Below are positions 9,701 through 20,700 of a stretch of 64,000 nt of DNA, in pieces. The translations under genes were made by a program, and so were the position numbers. Within the stretch, counting starts at the first letter, position 1; each line of letters starts with the position of its first letter. Location of the stretch: the NCBI RefSeq assembly GCF_030253575.1, contig NC_080569.1, forward strand, positions 13,389,501 to 13,453,500, given 5' to 3'. The notes beneath the pieces were generated by a model. The model had not been told where the DNA came from. It saw only the letters and a list, made by a program, of their open reading frames with translations, and ran no database searches. This DNA is from Rhododendron vialii. Its lineage: Eukaryota; Streptophyta; Magnoliopsida; Ericales; Ericaceae.

Positions 9701-12700
9701 GATTTCCAGAGCGAACTCGTCGTTGACGGGGGAGACAGCTACGAAGCAGCAGCAGCCGTTGTCGTCCGCGCCGTTTGTTGTTTTGAATCTGTCTCAGGCG
9801 TCTTTGTCCAGCAAGCCACCGTTGTTGAAGCAGAAGTGCAGTTCGTCAGAGAAATAGCTGTGGGTGTACATAGTTGGGCCACTTTTGGGAGCAATGGCTG
9901 GAGGATTTGCCTACAACTTAATTAGATTTACAGAAAAAGCCCTTGGGGAATTGGCAAAGTCCTCCTCCTCATTTCTCAAGACCCCTTGAGTTAATTACTT
10001 CTTGTTTATTATGTTTATTTTTTTAGATGGATTCGTTCACCATTTCCAGTTCATGAAAGCAAAACAAAGTTTAAAAATTTTCATTTATTGTGACATATAA
10101 GTTTATATGTGCACTTTTTCAACATGTAGAGAACATATTTTGCATGGTACAAAGTTCAGATATACACATATAATATTATATGTACTTGTGTTGGCAAAAA
10201 ATACATTTCAGATATCAATAGATAACTTTATATGTCTCAGATCTATCTTCGTTTTTGATAACGTACAGAGGTCAAATTGACATATAAAATTATATGTGCA
10301 CTTTTGTTGATGTAGTACTAAACATAAGACAAGAACGCAGATTGAGATAGATAACGGTTCAAGAAGGGAAGGGCTCAAAACAGGTAAAAAAAGAAAAGAA
10401 AAGAAAAGAGGAATTTTTGTCACACATATAACCTTATATGTTAAGGGGTGGTGGGTTCATGAAGGGAATAAAAAAAGAAAATAGAAATTTTTGTCACACA
10501 TGTAACGTTATATGTTGATGTGGTGGTGATGGAGGTGGAGTGGCGGTGGCGGAGGTGGTGGGAAAAAAAATAAAAGAGAAATTTTTGTCACATATAACGT
10601 TATATGTTGGCGTGGTAGTAGTGGTGGGGGTGGTTACATTGTTGGAACAAGATCGAAAAAAATGAAAAAATACATTTTTTGTGTTAGCCAAACAAAGCCC
10701 TTGTTTCTTTTACATATGGTAGTTTTGTCATTGGAATTATTAATGGACTAGAGGGGTTAAGAACTTTAGAAGTGGACTAGTAGGGTTAGAAACATGTTAT
10801 AGTGGACCTCCCAAAAATTCTCCCTAATATCTTTTCCAAACTCTGTTGCAGACCGTTGTCGATATGGTGTGGACCTCGTAAAGCAGCTGACAGTCTCTCT
10901 GCACAATGTTTTAGTGAGCTGTGGTAGTGTAAGAATATCTTTCTCGAGGAGAACCCCTGCGAAGGTATCATGTCATTGTACAGTTACCTTATATATTTGC
11001 AATGGGAGCTTGGTCCCGCTGCTAATCAAAAAATGAATTAATACATAAATTGCTTGGTTCTGTGTTCTTATTCATGATTCCTGGACTCTTTGTTAACAGA
11101 TATCCAATCTCATCGTGAAAGAATTTGGAAATCATCCTAAAATCTACATTTGGGATGGTGAAGGTAGTTCCTCCCACCCCCCCCCCCCCCCCCCCCCCCC
11201 TCCCACAATTCAGTTTGAGGGTGATGTACAATTAAATAGAGGAAATAATAATTTGTGGAATTTTTGGGGGTCATATTTTCAGAACCAAATCCGCACATGG
11301 GGCATCTAGCTTGGGCTGATGCTTTCGTCGTTACGGCTGATTCAGTCAGTATGGTGAGCGAAGCTTGCGGCACAGGGTATGGTTTGAGTAGAATTACCTC
11401 CTTTGGTTATTTTGACGTTTGGGGTTCCAATATTTCTAACTTGAGTTATTGCATTTCATTTAATTTTGTTCCTGCAGGAAGCCTGTGTATGTTATTGGGA
11501 TGGAACGTTGTACATGGAAGTTTGTGGAGTTTCATAAATCTTTAAGGGAACGAGGTCTGGTGCGACCGTTTACTGGTCTTGAGGATGTAAGTTAATCGCC
11601 AGTCAGTCTTTTGTTGAAATATTTTCAGAGGAAAAGAAATCTAGGAAAATACTTTTTATTATTTTGGTGGATTAGTTTAGTATCATCCAAACAAACAACT
11701 GTGAATACAGGAACAAACCCTGAGACAAGATCCAGGGAGCACCCTTTCCTAATATAAGAGACCGTTCTACCAGAAAACGAAAAAAACTACTCCGGGCACA
11801 CAGCCTGCTCATCCAGGTCTAAAAACATTAGAAGAGGCGTTCCACTCTTACTGATCAACCTATACCTTGGTAAATACAATTTGAAAACAGTATGCTGAAA
11901 AGAACTCCTTCCTCTATTCATTCCCATCGACTTCACTTCAGCTTATAGGTGCCCAATAGGCCTATGTATGTTATTCTTTCCCAAACGGCACCAGCTCACC
12001 CAAACAGATTTGGGGCACTCAAAGCAGAGTTATCTATGCAATCACTAGTGGAAGTAGACCCTAACTAGCCAGTCTATCCCTTGTAGACAATCTTTGCAAT
12101 ATTGCTGGCCATTGGAACAATGCCCGTATAGGGACAAGATGTGGAAGCCAAAATAACTTCGCAGTTCGCACCATGGAACATGAGGGATTTATCAGTGGTC
12201 TTCCCGTAATAGCCCACCTCACACAATCAGCATGAGCAGCATTAGGAAGGAATCCATGTGATATTAGCAGGAATTTTCTCTAGTACCAGCCCTACGACAT
12301 TTCCAATTCACGTACCATCTTGTGGATTGGGATAGAGTTTGCACTTCAATTCGTGTAGGGGGTTTGGGAGTTAGGAGGCTTGCCGTTTTCAATCAAAGTT
12401 TATTAGGGAAATGGTTGTGAAGATTTGCCAGTGAAAGGGATAGATGATGGAGGAAGGTGGTGTGTACTAGGCATGGGGAAGGCTTGGGTGGGTGGTCTTC
12501 GTTCGAAACGCAACTGCTGCATGGTGTGAGACTTTGGATGGGGTGAGTTTTCTAGACATACCAGTTTGAAGGTGGGGACATAGAGGAGGGTGAAGTTTTG
12601 AGAGCCATATTTGTTGTGGAGAAGTTGGATTGCGAGATGCTTACCCATCTATATTTCAGTTAGCTGTGGATGGAGATGTGGCAGTCATGGGAGGCTCCCC

Positions 12701-14901
12701 CATTAGTTGAGGGGTTCAAGCGAACCCCCTGGATCCAGAAAATGTGCTAAATTTTCTATATTTTTTGTATGTAATTTGATTTTTCCTTTAGTATTGTCTA
12801 CATTGGATCAGTAGTACAAAGTCAAAATGAATAAAATTTGATTAAATTTGTGAATATTTGTATAGTATAGCTCAACAAAATAACACAAACTAGGCCCAAT
12901 AAATTTCTAACTATAGTAGAAAAACTTCAGTTTAATAGAGTTTTTATTGCAAAAATTTTCTATATGATTTTGTCACCTCTAAACTCCAACCCTAGTCTCA
13001 AGTTGGAAGGGAATATGGTGCGGTGGGATGTTATGCTTTGAAGGGAGACCCAAGATTGGGAGTTGGAGGAGTTGTTGGATCTCTTTGGAAAATTATATGT
13101 AATGAGAGATGTGGGGAGAGGGGAGGATTTTTTGAGGTGGATCCTTGCAGCAAATGGGTCTTTTACGTGGAAGGTTATTACCAAGTTTTGGCCGGAGAAA
13201 CAAATACTTCCTTTACCTGGAGAGCCATCTGGGGTACTCGTGCGCCAACCAAGGTCTCTTTTTTTGCTTAGTGGTTATGGAGAATCCGTTTTGCATGTGC
13301 TTGAGAGATGAAGAGTCTGTAGCTCATTCTTTAGCTCATTATTTATTCATTGTCCGGTCGCCAAGGAGCTTTGGAATGCGGTTCTTGTCTCGTGGGGTAT
13401 GTCGTGGGTTTTCCCTGCGATGATGGTGGAGCTTCTTCAAGGGTGGTATGAGGTTAGAGTGGGTAGAAGAAGACGGATGTTTTGGATTATGATCCTGTTG
13501 TGCTTGATGTGGTCAATGTGGAGAGAGAGGAATCACAGATATTTTAATGGGGAGGAGAGACCACTGTTCAAGATTGGAAGTCTTTTGATTTCACCTTTGT
13601 TTAGTTGGGAGTCGAGGGAGTGCAACTATACTTGGAGTCAATTCTTTGATATGTTAGATGTTTTTGGAGTATAGAGGGGTGTACAGGTCCTTTTTTCTTT
13701 GACCTTTTTTTTTAATTTTTCCTCGCTGCTTGTCCATGTGTGGCATCCCCTTGATGCCATTTCAATAAAACCTTGTTACTTAATAAAAAATATGTATACA
13801 TACAGAATCTGCCTTAGCACTCAAAATTTCGAAGACCTGCCCAGATCAGATACAACCCTATTCCCGAACTTTTTATACGAAGACCCCAAAGGGTACCCAA
13901 ACTGCCAAGTCCCAATCATCAAGCCAATGGGAAGTACAAAGATCATCGCCAATCTTATATGTAACCAAGGCTGAACCACATATTTAAGCTTTAAGATCTT
14001 TCTAATAATAGTCCAAGATGTGTCCTGAGAATCACATAACTATGTACCCACTTTACCAATAGAATGTCTGGTTGATTAGAAATTAGCCCAGATATGCATT
14101 ACGATGGTGGCTTTATTCCAATCCTTCAGAATCCTGAACCCAACAATAGTATTATTGAGAACACATGTCTAGTAATTCCCTATGTTCTTGTTTCAGCCTG
14201 TGTATCTTGATGGCTTGGTTTACATATGAATGGTTTAATTTGTCTATGGAGTTTGAATGTACCCTGAACCTTACCGTATCTCCGTACCTTTTCTATCCAT
14301 CCACACTCCACACACATTTCTTTGTTCATGTGTGGCCTCCCCAAATCTTCAAAATGGTCCCCACTCTGTCAGACACATGCAATTTTGTTTTCAGATTCAT
14401 TTTGAAAATTGCTAAATCGGAAGTTTGAAAAAGCTACCTCCGCATTCGGTCTCTTCTTCTGCTTCTTTCAAAACTATATGGTCCTTTTTTGGTCTTCTGT
14501 GAAAGATGTTTACGCTACCCTCTTAGAACATGACAGTCCCTGCGTGACTGTTTTCCCTTTGCCAGGAATGGCGCCTCACTTTTGTACAATGTACATGATG
14601 ACAGTTGCTGGAGATTTATGGTAGACAATGATTTTTTTCTTCTAATTCCGTGATGAGTATTTCCCGATGAGAGGAGCCTTACTGAATTTCTAGTGGCTCA
14701 AATGCCTGTCCTCTTCCCTCTTCACAAATAGTCATGAAATAATTAACTTGATTTTTTACACATCCCCATAAGTAACATTTCTGGTTGTAAAACATTCAGA
14801 TGTCGGAAAGCTGGAGTTACCCTCCCCTAAATGACACCGCTGAAGCCGCTAATCGGGTACGTCAGGCACTTGCAGAGCGAGGATGGAGATTGCGGCCATA
14901 A
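3781..14901 (+). CDS. ELM1: ELM1 mitochondrial fission factor, 10 exons
   Basis: The spliced product is 425 residues, close to Arabidopsis ELM1 (ELONGATED MITOCHONDRIA1), a plant-specific outer mitochondrial membrane protein that recruits the dynamin DRP3A to fission sites. Exons: 3781-3963, 6082-6320, 7133-7229, 7944-8093, 8203-8329, 10852-10964, 11100-11163, 11283-11376, 11478-11586, 14800-14901. All phases agree and every intron is GT..AG. Recognisable blocks are the N-terminal VPDIFEGG and VIGNGFP-type segments, [17 protein letters not shown] opening exon 2, [20 protein letters not shown] in exon 4, and [18 protein letters not shown] in exon 8. The start is the ATG giving [10 protein letters not shown], which matches the family N-terminus. 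Introns 1 (2.1 kb), 5 (2.5 kb, Pack-MULE) and 9 (3.2 kb, LINE fragments) are enlarged by duplication or insertion, but the coding exons look intact. Confidence 0.95.
4143..4490 (+). repeat. Two-copy tandem duplication in ELM1 intron 1
   Basis: A segment of about 172 bp beginning AAGTTGGATAAA occurs twice in tandem (about 4145-4316 and 4319-4490). The copies share blocks such as TGTGCCAACTTGGAAAA and CCAGATTCTTTCAT, with moderate divergence, which suggests an old unequal-crossover or slippage duplication. The rest of intron 1 (4491-6081) shows no element I could identify. Confidence 0.7.
9264..9857 (+). pseudogene. Captured WRKY group IId N-terminal fragment (197 aa, no WRKY domain)
   Basis: The frame is open for 197 codons. 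It starts MAMELVMG and continues [20 protein letters not shown], the conserved start of group IId WRKY factors (WRKY7/11/15/17 type). Residues 67-95 correspond to the group IId C-motif, a calmodulin-binding segment ending in the HARF-like motif (GHAQFRR here). The later Ser-rich part ends KQKCSSSEK, just before where family members have the zinc-cluster and WRKYGQK domain, which are absent. The TAG stop at 9855-9857 directly abuts the aquaporin fragment. It lies inside the Pack-MULE. If translated it would be a calmodulin-binding WRKY stub without DNA binding. I call it a gene fragment, although the frame is intact. Confidence 0.87.
9858..9989 (+). pseudogene. Captured last exon of a NIP-type aquaporin
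   Basis: In the same frame as the WRKY fragment and immediately after its TAG, 43 codons plus a stop read [20 protein letters not shown], then [15 protein letters not shown] and SFLKTP. This matches the sixth transmembrane helix and cytosolic tail of nodulin-26-like intrinsic proteins (family pattern YNLIRFTxKPLxELTKSxSFL). The AG ending the upstream TAG sits where an intron acceptor would be, so the segment looks like a NIP terminal exon captured with the end of its intron. It cannot form a channel by itself. Confidence 0.85.
10093..10607. repeat. Array of six 18-bp palindromes ACATATAANNTTATATGT
   Basis: Copies lie at 10093-10110, 10166-10183, 10280-10297, 10424-10441, 10498-10515 (one mismatch) and 10590-10607, with a half site at 10228-10235. 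Each has eight-base inverted arms around two variable bases (GT, TA, AA, CC, CG, CG). The last three also share the upstream context ATTTTTGTCACA and are followed by GGTGGTGG-type purine runs, so part of the array arose by duplication. It occupies the 3' half of the Pack-MULE between the captured exon and the right TIR. Confidence 0.88.
11172..11201 (+). repeat. Long poly-C tract in ELM1 intron 7
   Basis: More than 20 consecutive C residues interrupted only near the edges, nine bases into a 119-bp intron next to the 5' splice site. Poly-G on the other strand could form G-quadruplex structures. The exact length should not be trusted because homopolymers are prone to assembly error. Confidence 0.8.
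11587..12295. other. ELM1 intron 9, unassigned part
   Basis: This part of the 3.2-kb intron contains unique-looking sequence of unknown origin. No open frame, TIR or splice-consistent exon was found in it. It precedes the LINE fragments. Confidence 0.4.
12296..13790 (+). mobile_element. 5'-truncated L1-type LINE in ELM1 intron 9
   Basis: Broken plus-strand frames read [20 protein letters not shown] and then [17 protein letters not shown], the C-terminal reverse-transcriptase region of plant L1 LINEs. From about 13180 to 13674 the RT-associated zinc-binding (zf-RVT) part follows, ending in [21 protein letters not shown] 3' tail with ATTTCAATAAAACC and a final A-run ends near 13790. In-frame stops and frameshifts make it dead. 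About 12700-12960 is an AT-rich interruption, opened by GGGGTTCAAGCGAACCCCC, that is foreign to the LINE. Confidence 0.75.
13808..14160 (-). mobile_element. Antisense LINE fragment (zf-RVT region)
   Basis: The minus strand reads [20 protein letters not shown] and, after frame breaks, a segment ending with a [22 protein letters not shown] motif. This is the zf-RVT part of a plant LINE ORF2. It lies head-to-tail against the plus-strand LINE that ends at about 13790, so two separate insertions are involved. It is non-functional. Confidence 0.6.
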
Positions 14902-16960
14902 GCAGCCTTTTTTGTTTACGAGTTTGTTGTGCTGATGTCTTGTGTTAAAGCTGCAGATTTATAAGAATGAGGTCCCCGGAAATCATATCTGGTGTTACAT
15001 AGTAGTACACAACTAATATTTAAGATACAGATGAAGCATTTTGATTCATTCTTTTTTCCCTTGGGGGGGTTTTTGAGGTGCGTAGAATAAATCTCGGCGG
15101 CATATAATTATGGCTTGTAAAAATAGATGCAGTTGTGCTTGTATTCAACGGTGTATAAGCATTGTGGGTTTTGTATCTCAAAGTGTTTTTATGTTTTGTT
15201 GCATGAAAATTCATCTTAAAAAATCGAAGCCAAATTTCTCGATTCTGTTCTAGGTCTTTTTTTTGTTGATCCGATTCTGTTCTTTGTTTGCTAATTCGTG
15301 TTTGCAGCTGCAACTTTAGGCCGTGTTGTAAGATTGTGCGACCAAAGAAGATGTTCAATTGTTTCTGAGAATATTTGTGGTCGATGGTCAACAAGGATGT
15401 CTTTCTTGTACTTCATTTTAATTTATCCACCTTTTTGTGTCGGCAGAAACTCGTTATAACCTTCCCTTCTGTTTTGGAAAATGCTAACCTCATCCTTAAG
15501 GGCGGTGGATGATGGGTAAAAAGTTTATCGATATTTGAAAAAAGTGTATTGATATCTGTAAAAGTATTAGTATCCGTGAAATATGAATTGAAATTCGAAT
15601 TTATCAAAGTCCTCTACTGGTCCCTTCAGGCTCACTCTTCACGGGAGAGGGTACTGACTGCCCAAGTTAAATCATCTTCATTATCACATACCTCTCCATA
15701 CTCCTCTTACGGCCTCAACTCTCGCACCCACACCAATTACTTGAAAAGTTCATTTTTTAGTAGTGCATAAAAGTCTATACTGTAGAACTTGTAGAATTCC
15801 ATTGAACATTTATAAACGCATAAACAAATCGCAGTTTGGTTCATAAATTGGAAGACATGTAATTGTAAACTTAAATTGTTCATTGTTTTAAAAAAAATGC
15901 AATTTGTTTATATGGACATAAACTTTTGATGGAGCTTATTTTTATTCATGCGTACTTCACTGCGAGTTCTACAAGATGAACAATTTTAGATCATCGATGT
16001 AAGCTTGGGAGCGAGGGCTACAATACGAGTATGGACAGATCAAGTATAGAGAGGAGCTCATCCCCTTCTACACACCCCTGCCCCACTTTTCTAACCTGTG
16101 CCATGCACTTGCGACGACATGGCCCTTTCACCCTTTAAAACGCTCACAAAATTAGGTCTGCAAACTAACTGAATAATGTCGAGATTTAGAATGTTTTGGT
16201 TCGTTTATTAAATTTTTAAGCAAACTCAAGCTCCATGAAAATTTGACGAGCCAAGCTTGCCTAGGTTTGAAACGAACCCGAACTTGTTCATGAGCCTTAA
16301 CGAGTAAAATAAATAAATATTTATGTTCTCATATAGGTCTAGAACTTCAAATAAATGTTTTATTTTGTACATAAATAAGTTCATACAAAACAAAATTATA
16401 ACATATTAAAATTAAGTAGGTAGTATATAGTATGTTTAAAATTTTATACATGTACCAATTAAAATTTTGTTATGTACATGTAAAAGTTTATGCAAATTCA
16501 AGATTATTTTGTAGTAATATTCTTATGAGATATATACATACACTCCAAGTTTGCGAGCCTAATTGAGCTGAATATTGTCAATTTTAGGTTCAACTCATTT
16601 ATTAAACGAGCCTAAAATTGTTGCACGGGTTCAATTTGTTTTGCCCAGATTGAACTCGAACGAGCCTTTATTGAGTCAAACCGCAATCATTTCATGAATA
16701 GCTCGATTCATTAGCCGCCCTTGACAAAAGTGCATGGTGTGGACCCAACACACTTTTTTTTTTTTCGACGAACAAGATTATTCCTATATATATATCAAAA
16801 GATGAACAAACACAATAAAAAACAATACACCAGACACCAAGAACAAAAAAAAAAACAAAAAACAAAGTCGCTAAAATTGTTGCACAGGTTTAATTTGTTT
16901 TGCCCAGATTGAATTTGCATCTTGACGCCTTCAACCCGACACACTTATGTGACCCATAAA
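14902..16960. other. ELM1 3' region and intergenic DNA with hAT-like debris
   Basis: The ELM1 3' UTR probably extends some hundreds of bases past 14901. From about 16150 to 16720 the sequence has paired patterns of the GAGCCTAATTGAGCT / CGAACGAGCC type, known from plant non-autonomous elements. A block of about 43 bp (TAAAATTGTTGCAC...TTGCCCAGATTGAA, 16612-16654) is repeated at 16873-16915, on either side of a poly-A-rich insertion. No gene seen. Confidence 0.45.
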
Positions 16961-17701
16961 ATGTGAGACACACGAGCATTAGTCCTGGAACATGGGATAA
17001 TCTCTCAAAACCATTAAAACCCAGCCTCCCATTAATCTCATTTCCCCTCTCTCTCTATCTCCGTCAAAACACAACTATCATTCTCTCTCTCTACTCTCTC
17101 CTTCGTCGTGAAGTAATCCTTTGTTTCGCTTTCACAGAAACCCGAGACATACAATCAATCCTCCCTCTTTTTATCTCTTTCTCTCTCACTCTCTTTGCTC
17201 TAAAGTAATTCTTGACTTCAGATTCGAACTCGACTTCATTCAGGTAAGCATTGACTCTTGTTGCACGTTGCTAAATTCGTGACTGGTTTGATTCTTTTTT
17301 TAAAGTTGAATTAGGGGTTTTCATCTTTGCTGATTTCTTTTAATTCTGTGTTGATTTTGGAACGGGTTTGGTGGATCTTTGATTGCAGCTAGGGCTTTTG
17401 GGAGGAAAATTCCTCGGGCCTGTAATCAGGGTAAAAATTCGAGCACTTTAGAGGGTTTTTCTTGTTTAAAGTTTTGAGCTTTTTCAAGGTTTCATGAGAA
17501 TTGTTAGGGGAATGCAGAGATTGATTCGCGGCGAACCGGGTTGGAGCAAATCATTGTTTAGCGGAGGGATTGGCTTTACCTTGCCTAAGGCCAGGACACG
17601 AGACAAATTGAAACTTAGGGTTTTACACCTTTAAATTTTGGTTTGTTTAGGGAAATTAAAATACGGGTCTGTCAAGTGTCTTAAAATCTTGAAGAGACAA
17701 G
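16961..17701 (+). promoter_or_regulatory. Leader of the OTU deubiquitinase gene with a 5' UTR intron
   Basis: Repeated CTCTCT tracts (about 17047-17100 and 17177-17196) mark the probable transcription start region. CAG|GTAAGC at 17241-17249 and TTGCAG at 17383-17388 give a plausible 5' UTR intron (17244-17388). Upstream ATGs were not examined in detail. Leader introns are common in plant genes of this type. Confidence 0.45.
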
Positions 17702-20700
17702 ATGACCCGGATTTTGGTTCAGCGAGGTTCAGCTGGTGGTTCGTCATCGTCAAACCCTAACAGGTCATCGGCGGTGGCGGGACCCAGTTCTTCTACTTCG
17801 GCTCCGGCGGCTCAGCCGCAAGTTAACCTTCCTCTGGTTGCTTCAGCTGGAAAAGATGAAGAAATCGTAGGGGATTTGCAGGAACAGGTTGTTGTGGATG
17901 ATTTTGTCGAGTATTTCGGTAGTGGTGATATTAAGGCGGCTAGAAGTGATGATCTTTCACAAGAAAGCTCTCATGATGTTTACAAGGATGATGATGAAAT
18001 CAATGATAGTGAGAAAGTTAGGATTGAGGACGATGATTTGACAAGTGGATTAGGTGAGTTACAAATTATGGGAAATGAAACTGAGGGATCCAGTGGTGGT
18101 TCTTTGCAGAGGGTTTGTGGGAGCTCTTGTCCACCACCACCTCCTGTCCCTCCCCCAAAGCCTTCCTCAGGAAACTCGAGTTCTAGGAGATTTGTTACGT
18201 TGGGTAGTTCGAATTCTCCACGGATTGGATCATCTAGAAGAGCAAGTGCGTGGCCTATTGTTTCAACTAGAACTTCACCAACCGGGTCAAGGCCTTCTTC
18301 GCCGAGGTCTCATTGTGAAGCTGAAGGGTATAATAGTGCTGATGAACAAAGCCCTTGCTTTGGGTCCTGCTATGATGATGCTGTAAGTTATATTTTTGGC
18401 CAAACGGTAATTCTTACAATTTTTTTCATTAATCACTATGTTAGCCCTAGACTTTACTGAGCCTGCTAAAACATGTCATTTCCACTATGTTCAGCAAATG
18501 CCATACTGTTAAATTTACATGTTGCATGCACACTTGCATCTGTTTCAGGAGAGGGAACGCCAATTTGAGATTGATATTAGAAGGGCCAAAGGTTTGGAAG
18601 TTAAACGAATGATGGAGGATGGGAACTGCCTCTTTCGTGCTGTTGCAGATCAAGTATATGGGGACTCCGAAGGTTATGATTTGGTCAGACAAATGTGCAT
18701 TGATTATATGGTATGAGAGAATGCTTGCTTTCAGAATATCATTGTTATATTATTCAATTTTGAGCCTGTTAGGTAGCAGATGACGTGTTTACTAATAAAG
18801 ACATGCAAGTTCCCTAGCCATCCAAGAAAGAGAGATAATGTGTAGAACTCTACAGTAGGTCTTACAATGTCAATGTAACACCACATTCGGGAGTATCTCT
18901 AAGCTACCAGCTGTAGTGATTGTAGAACTTGGTTTTGGGGTGTTATGGACATAGGGTGACAGCATCGGAAATCGAAATCCACCAATGCAAATTTTTTTCT
19001 TCCATATTTTTCTCTAACCACAGTTTTTTTTCTTCCCTCCCCCGGTTGTTAGTTTCCCATAGGTTCTTATGTGCTCCAATTGAATGCTAGATGCTCTCTC
19101 GCTTTTCTGCATTTTGGAAGAAACCCTAGGATATTTGGAGTAACTTGGTCATAATTTTGTGGATGTGCCATTGTTGTCCACCTTGGAGTGCTCTTATAAC
19201 AATTTTTTTGTAGCATTGCCAAGGCTAATACTTCTGGTTTCGGTCCATACAGGAGCGGGAGAGAGACCACTTTTCGCAATTTATAACGGAAGGTTTCATG
19301 TCTTATTGCAAGAGGAAGAGGAGAGATAAGGTGCGTGGTATATTTAGGGTTGATGTTTGTTCCTTGTATCTAACGCTACAAAAATGCAATTACACATTTC
19401 ACTTTTTTCTCTTTTCTCGCATTATTTTCCCACTTTTGCTGGTGTGATCTATTCTGTTTGTTTTAAACAAATAATATATGCCTTATTATCTTTTATAGTT
19501 CATTTTGGAGTAATGTACTTGATAAACTGTTCAGTTCAGATTAATGGGAGTAACTGATGTAGGAAGGACAAGAAAGACAGAAGAAACACAGGAGAGAGAA
19601 AAAAGAGTTTGTGAGGCATTAGTTAAAATATAGAGGAATTTTAGCAATTTACCCTTCATGGCTACTCGTTTGGTGGTTAATGTTTTATCCTTGATTATGT
19701 TTATTTATTTATTTATGCTGTTACAAATGTTCAGAAAGTCATGTTGGAATTATTTTTTTGGGGAATTCTCGCCTCCATGTTTGGTTCGATTCCAGTATGA
19801 AGTGTCTTAATTCACAGCTGGTTAGGTGACTTTTCTTTGCCTGTATTCCAGCTGCGTATTTTGATGGATTGTTTGACCTTATCCTTTTTACATCAGAATG
19901 GAGCAACTTTTTGGAAAACTATTTGCCTCTTCTGTGTTTCTAGGGCTCGTTGCTGTACTGCAAATTTGGACTGTTGGAACGAAAGTTTCGTGGTTTAAAA
20001 TTGATTATGGATTTCTTCTATTTGTTTGAAATTGATTATGGATTATCAGGTACCCACGTAATAGGGTCGTTAGCGTCTTTAGTTTTTTCCCCATCTGCAA
20101 ATTTTTGCAGTTTGTTCTGATACTTAGTCATTGATCAGAAAATCCTGTTTCGTCCATTGGAATCTATTACCTCTATTATCTACTCACCCTGAATCCGTAC
20201 TTGTTATAAACTTTAAACCCTAAATTTCCCCGCACTCCACCCCTAGGCTGCAAACGCTTGGCTGTCCTGGGTGCGTAGCTCTCCCCATGCACATCTTGTC
20301 ACACACCCCTTTTATCTCATGTTCTAGTGCAATTGCCAAGACATTTCACCTCTAGAGTTTTGGACCAAGAGGTATGGAGATGTGACTGCTTCGCCTATTT
20401 GGACATGCACCCAAGGCATATGTATACCGCCTGCAAAAACCCTTTCCTTCTCAGTTAGGAGCGAGGACAAAATAACCGCGGTCATGTTCTACCAACATGA
20501 TTACCCTCAAGTTCTCGCCTTTTCATTCTTTCTGAAAAACTGGTCTCCTTTCGCTGCTTCTCATTCCCCTTTAGGTACTTAACACCTCAAAGTTCGCTGG
20601 AAAAACTAAGTTGCTGTAAAGTGAGCTCACTGGTTCCTAGTGGACTTATGTTCAATCCTAGACATTCCTCCGTGCCCAAAATTTTAATTCATTTGGGTTG

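Larger units (their letters stand above)
9021..10824 (+). mobile_element. Pack-MULE in ELM1 intron 5
   Basis: The left end (9021-9107) and the reverse complement of the right end (10738-10824) align without gaps over 87 bp. They share GGTCCACT, TAGTCCACTTCTAA and AACCCCTCTAGTCC. The element is flanked by a 9-bp target duplication, TAATATCTT, at 9012-9020 and 10825-10833. Long TIRs plus a 9-bp TSD define Mutator-like elements. There is no transposase. Instead the cargo is host gene fragments, a WRKY group IId 5' part and a NIP aquaporin terminal exon, which is the definition of a Pack-MULE. A TATA-like TATATAAG lies at about 9172, upstream of the WRKY start. Cargo and host gene are both in the sense direction of ELM1. 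The left tip is more decayed than the right. Confidence 0.88.

Noticed and set aside
13023..13674. Overlapping frames in ELM1 intron 9 as extra exons
   Set aside because: They are LINE zf-RVT remnants with stops; ELM1 is complete and in phase without them.
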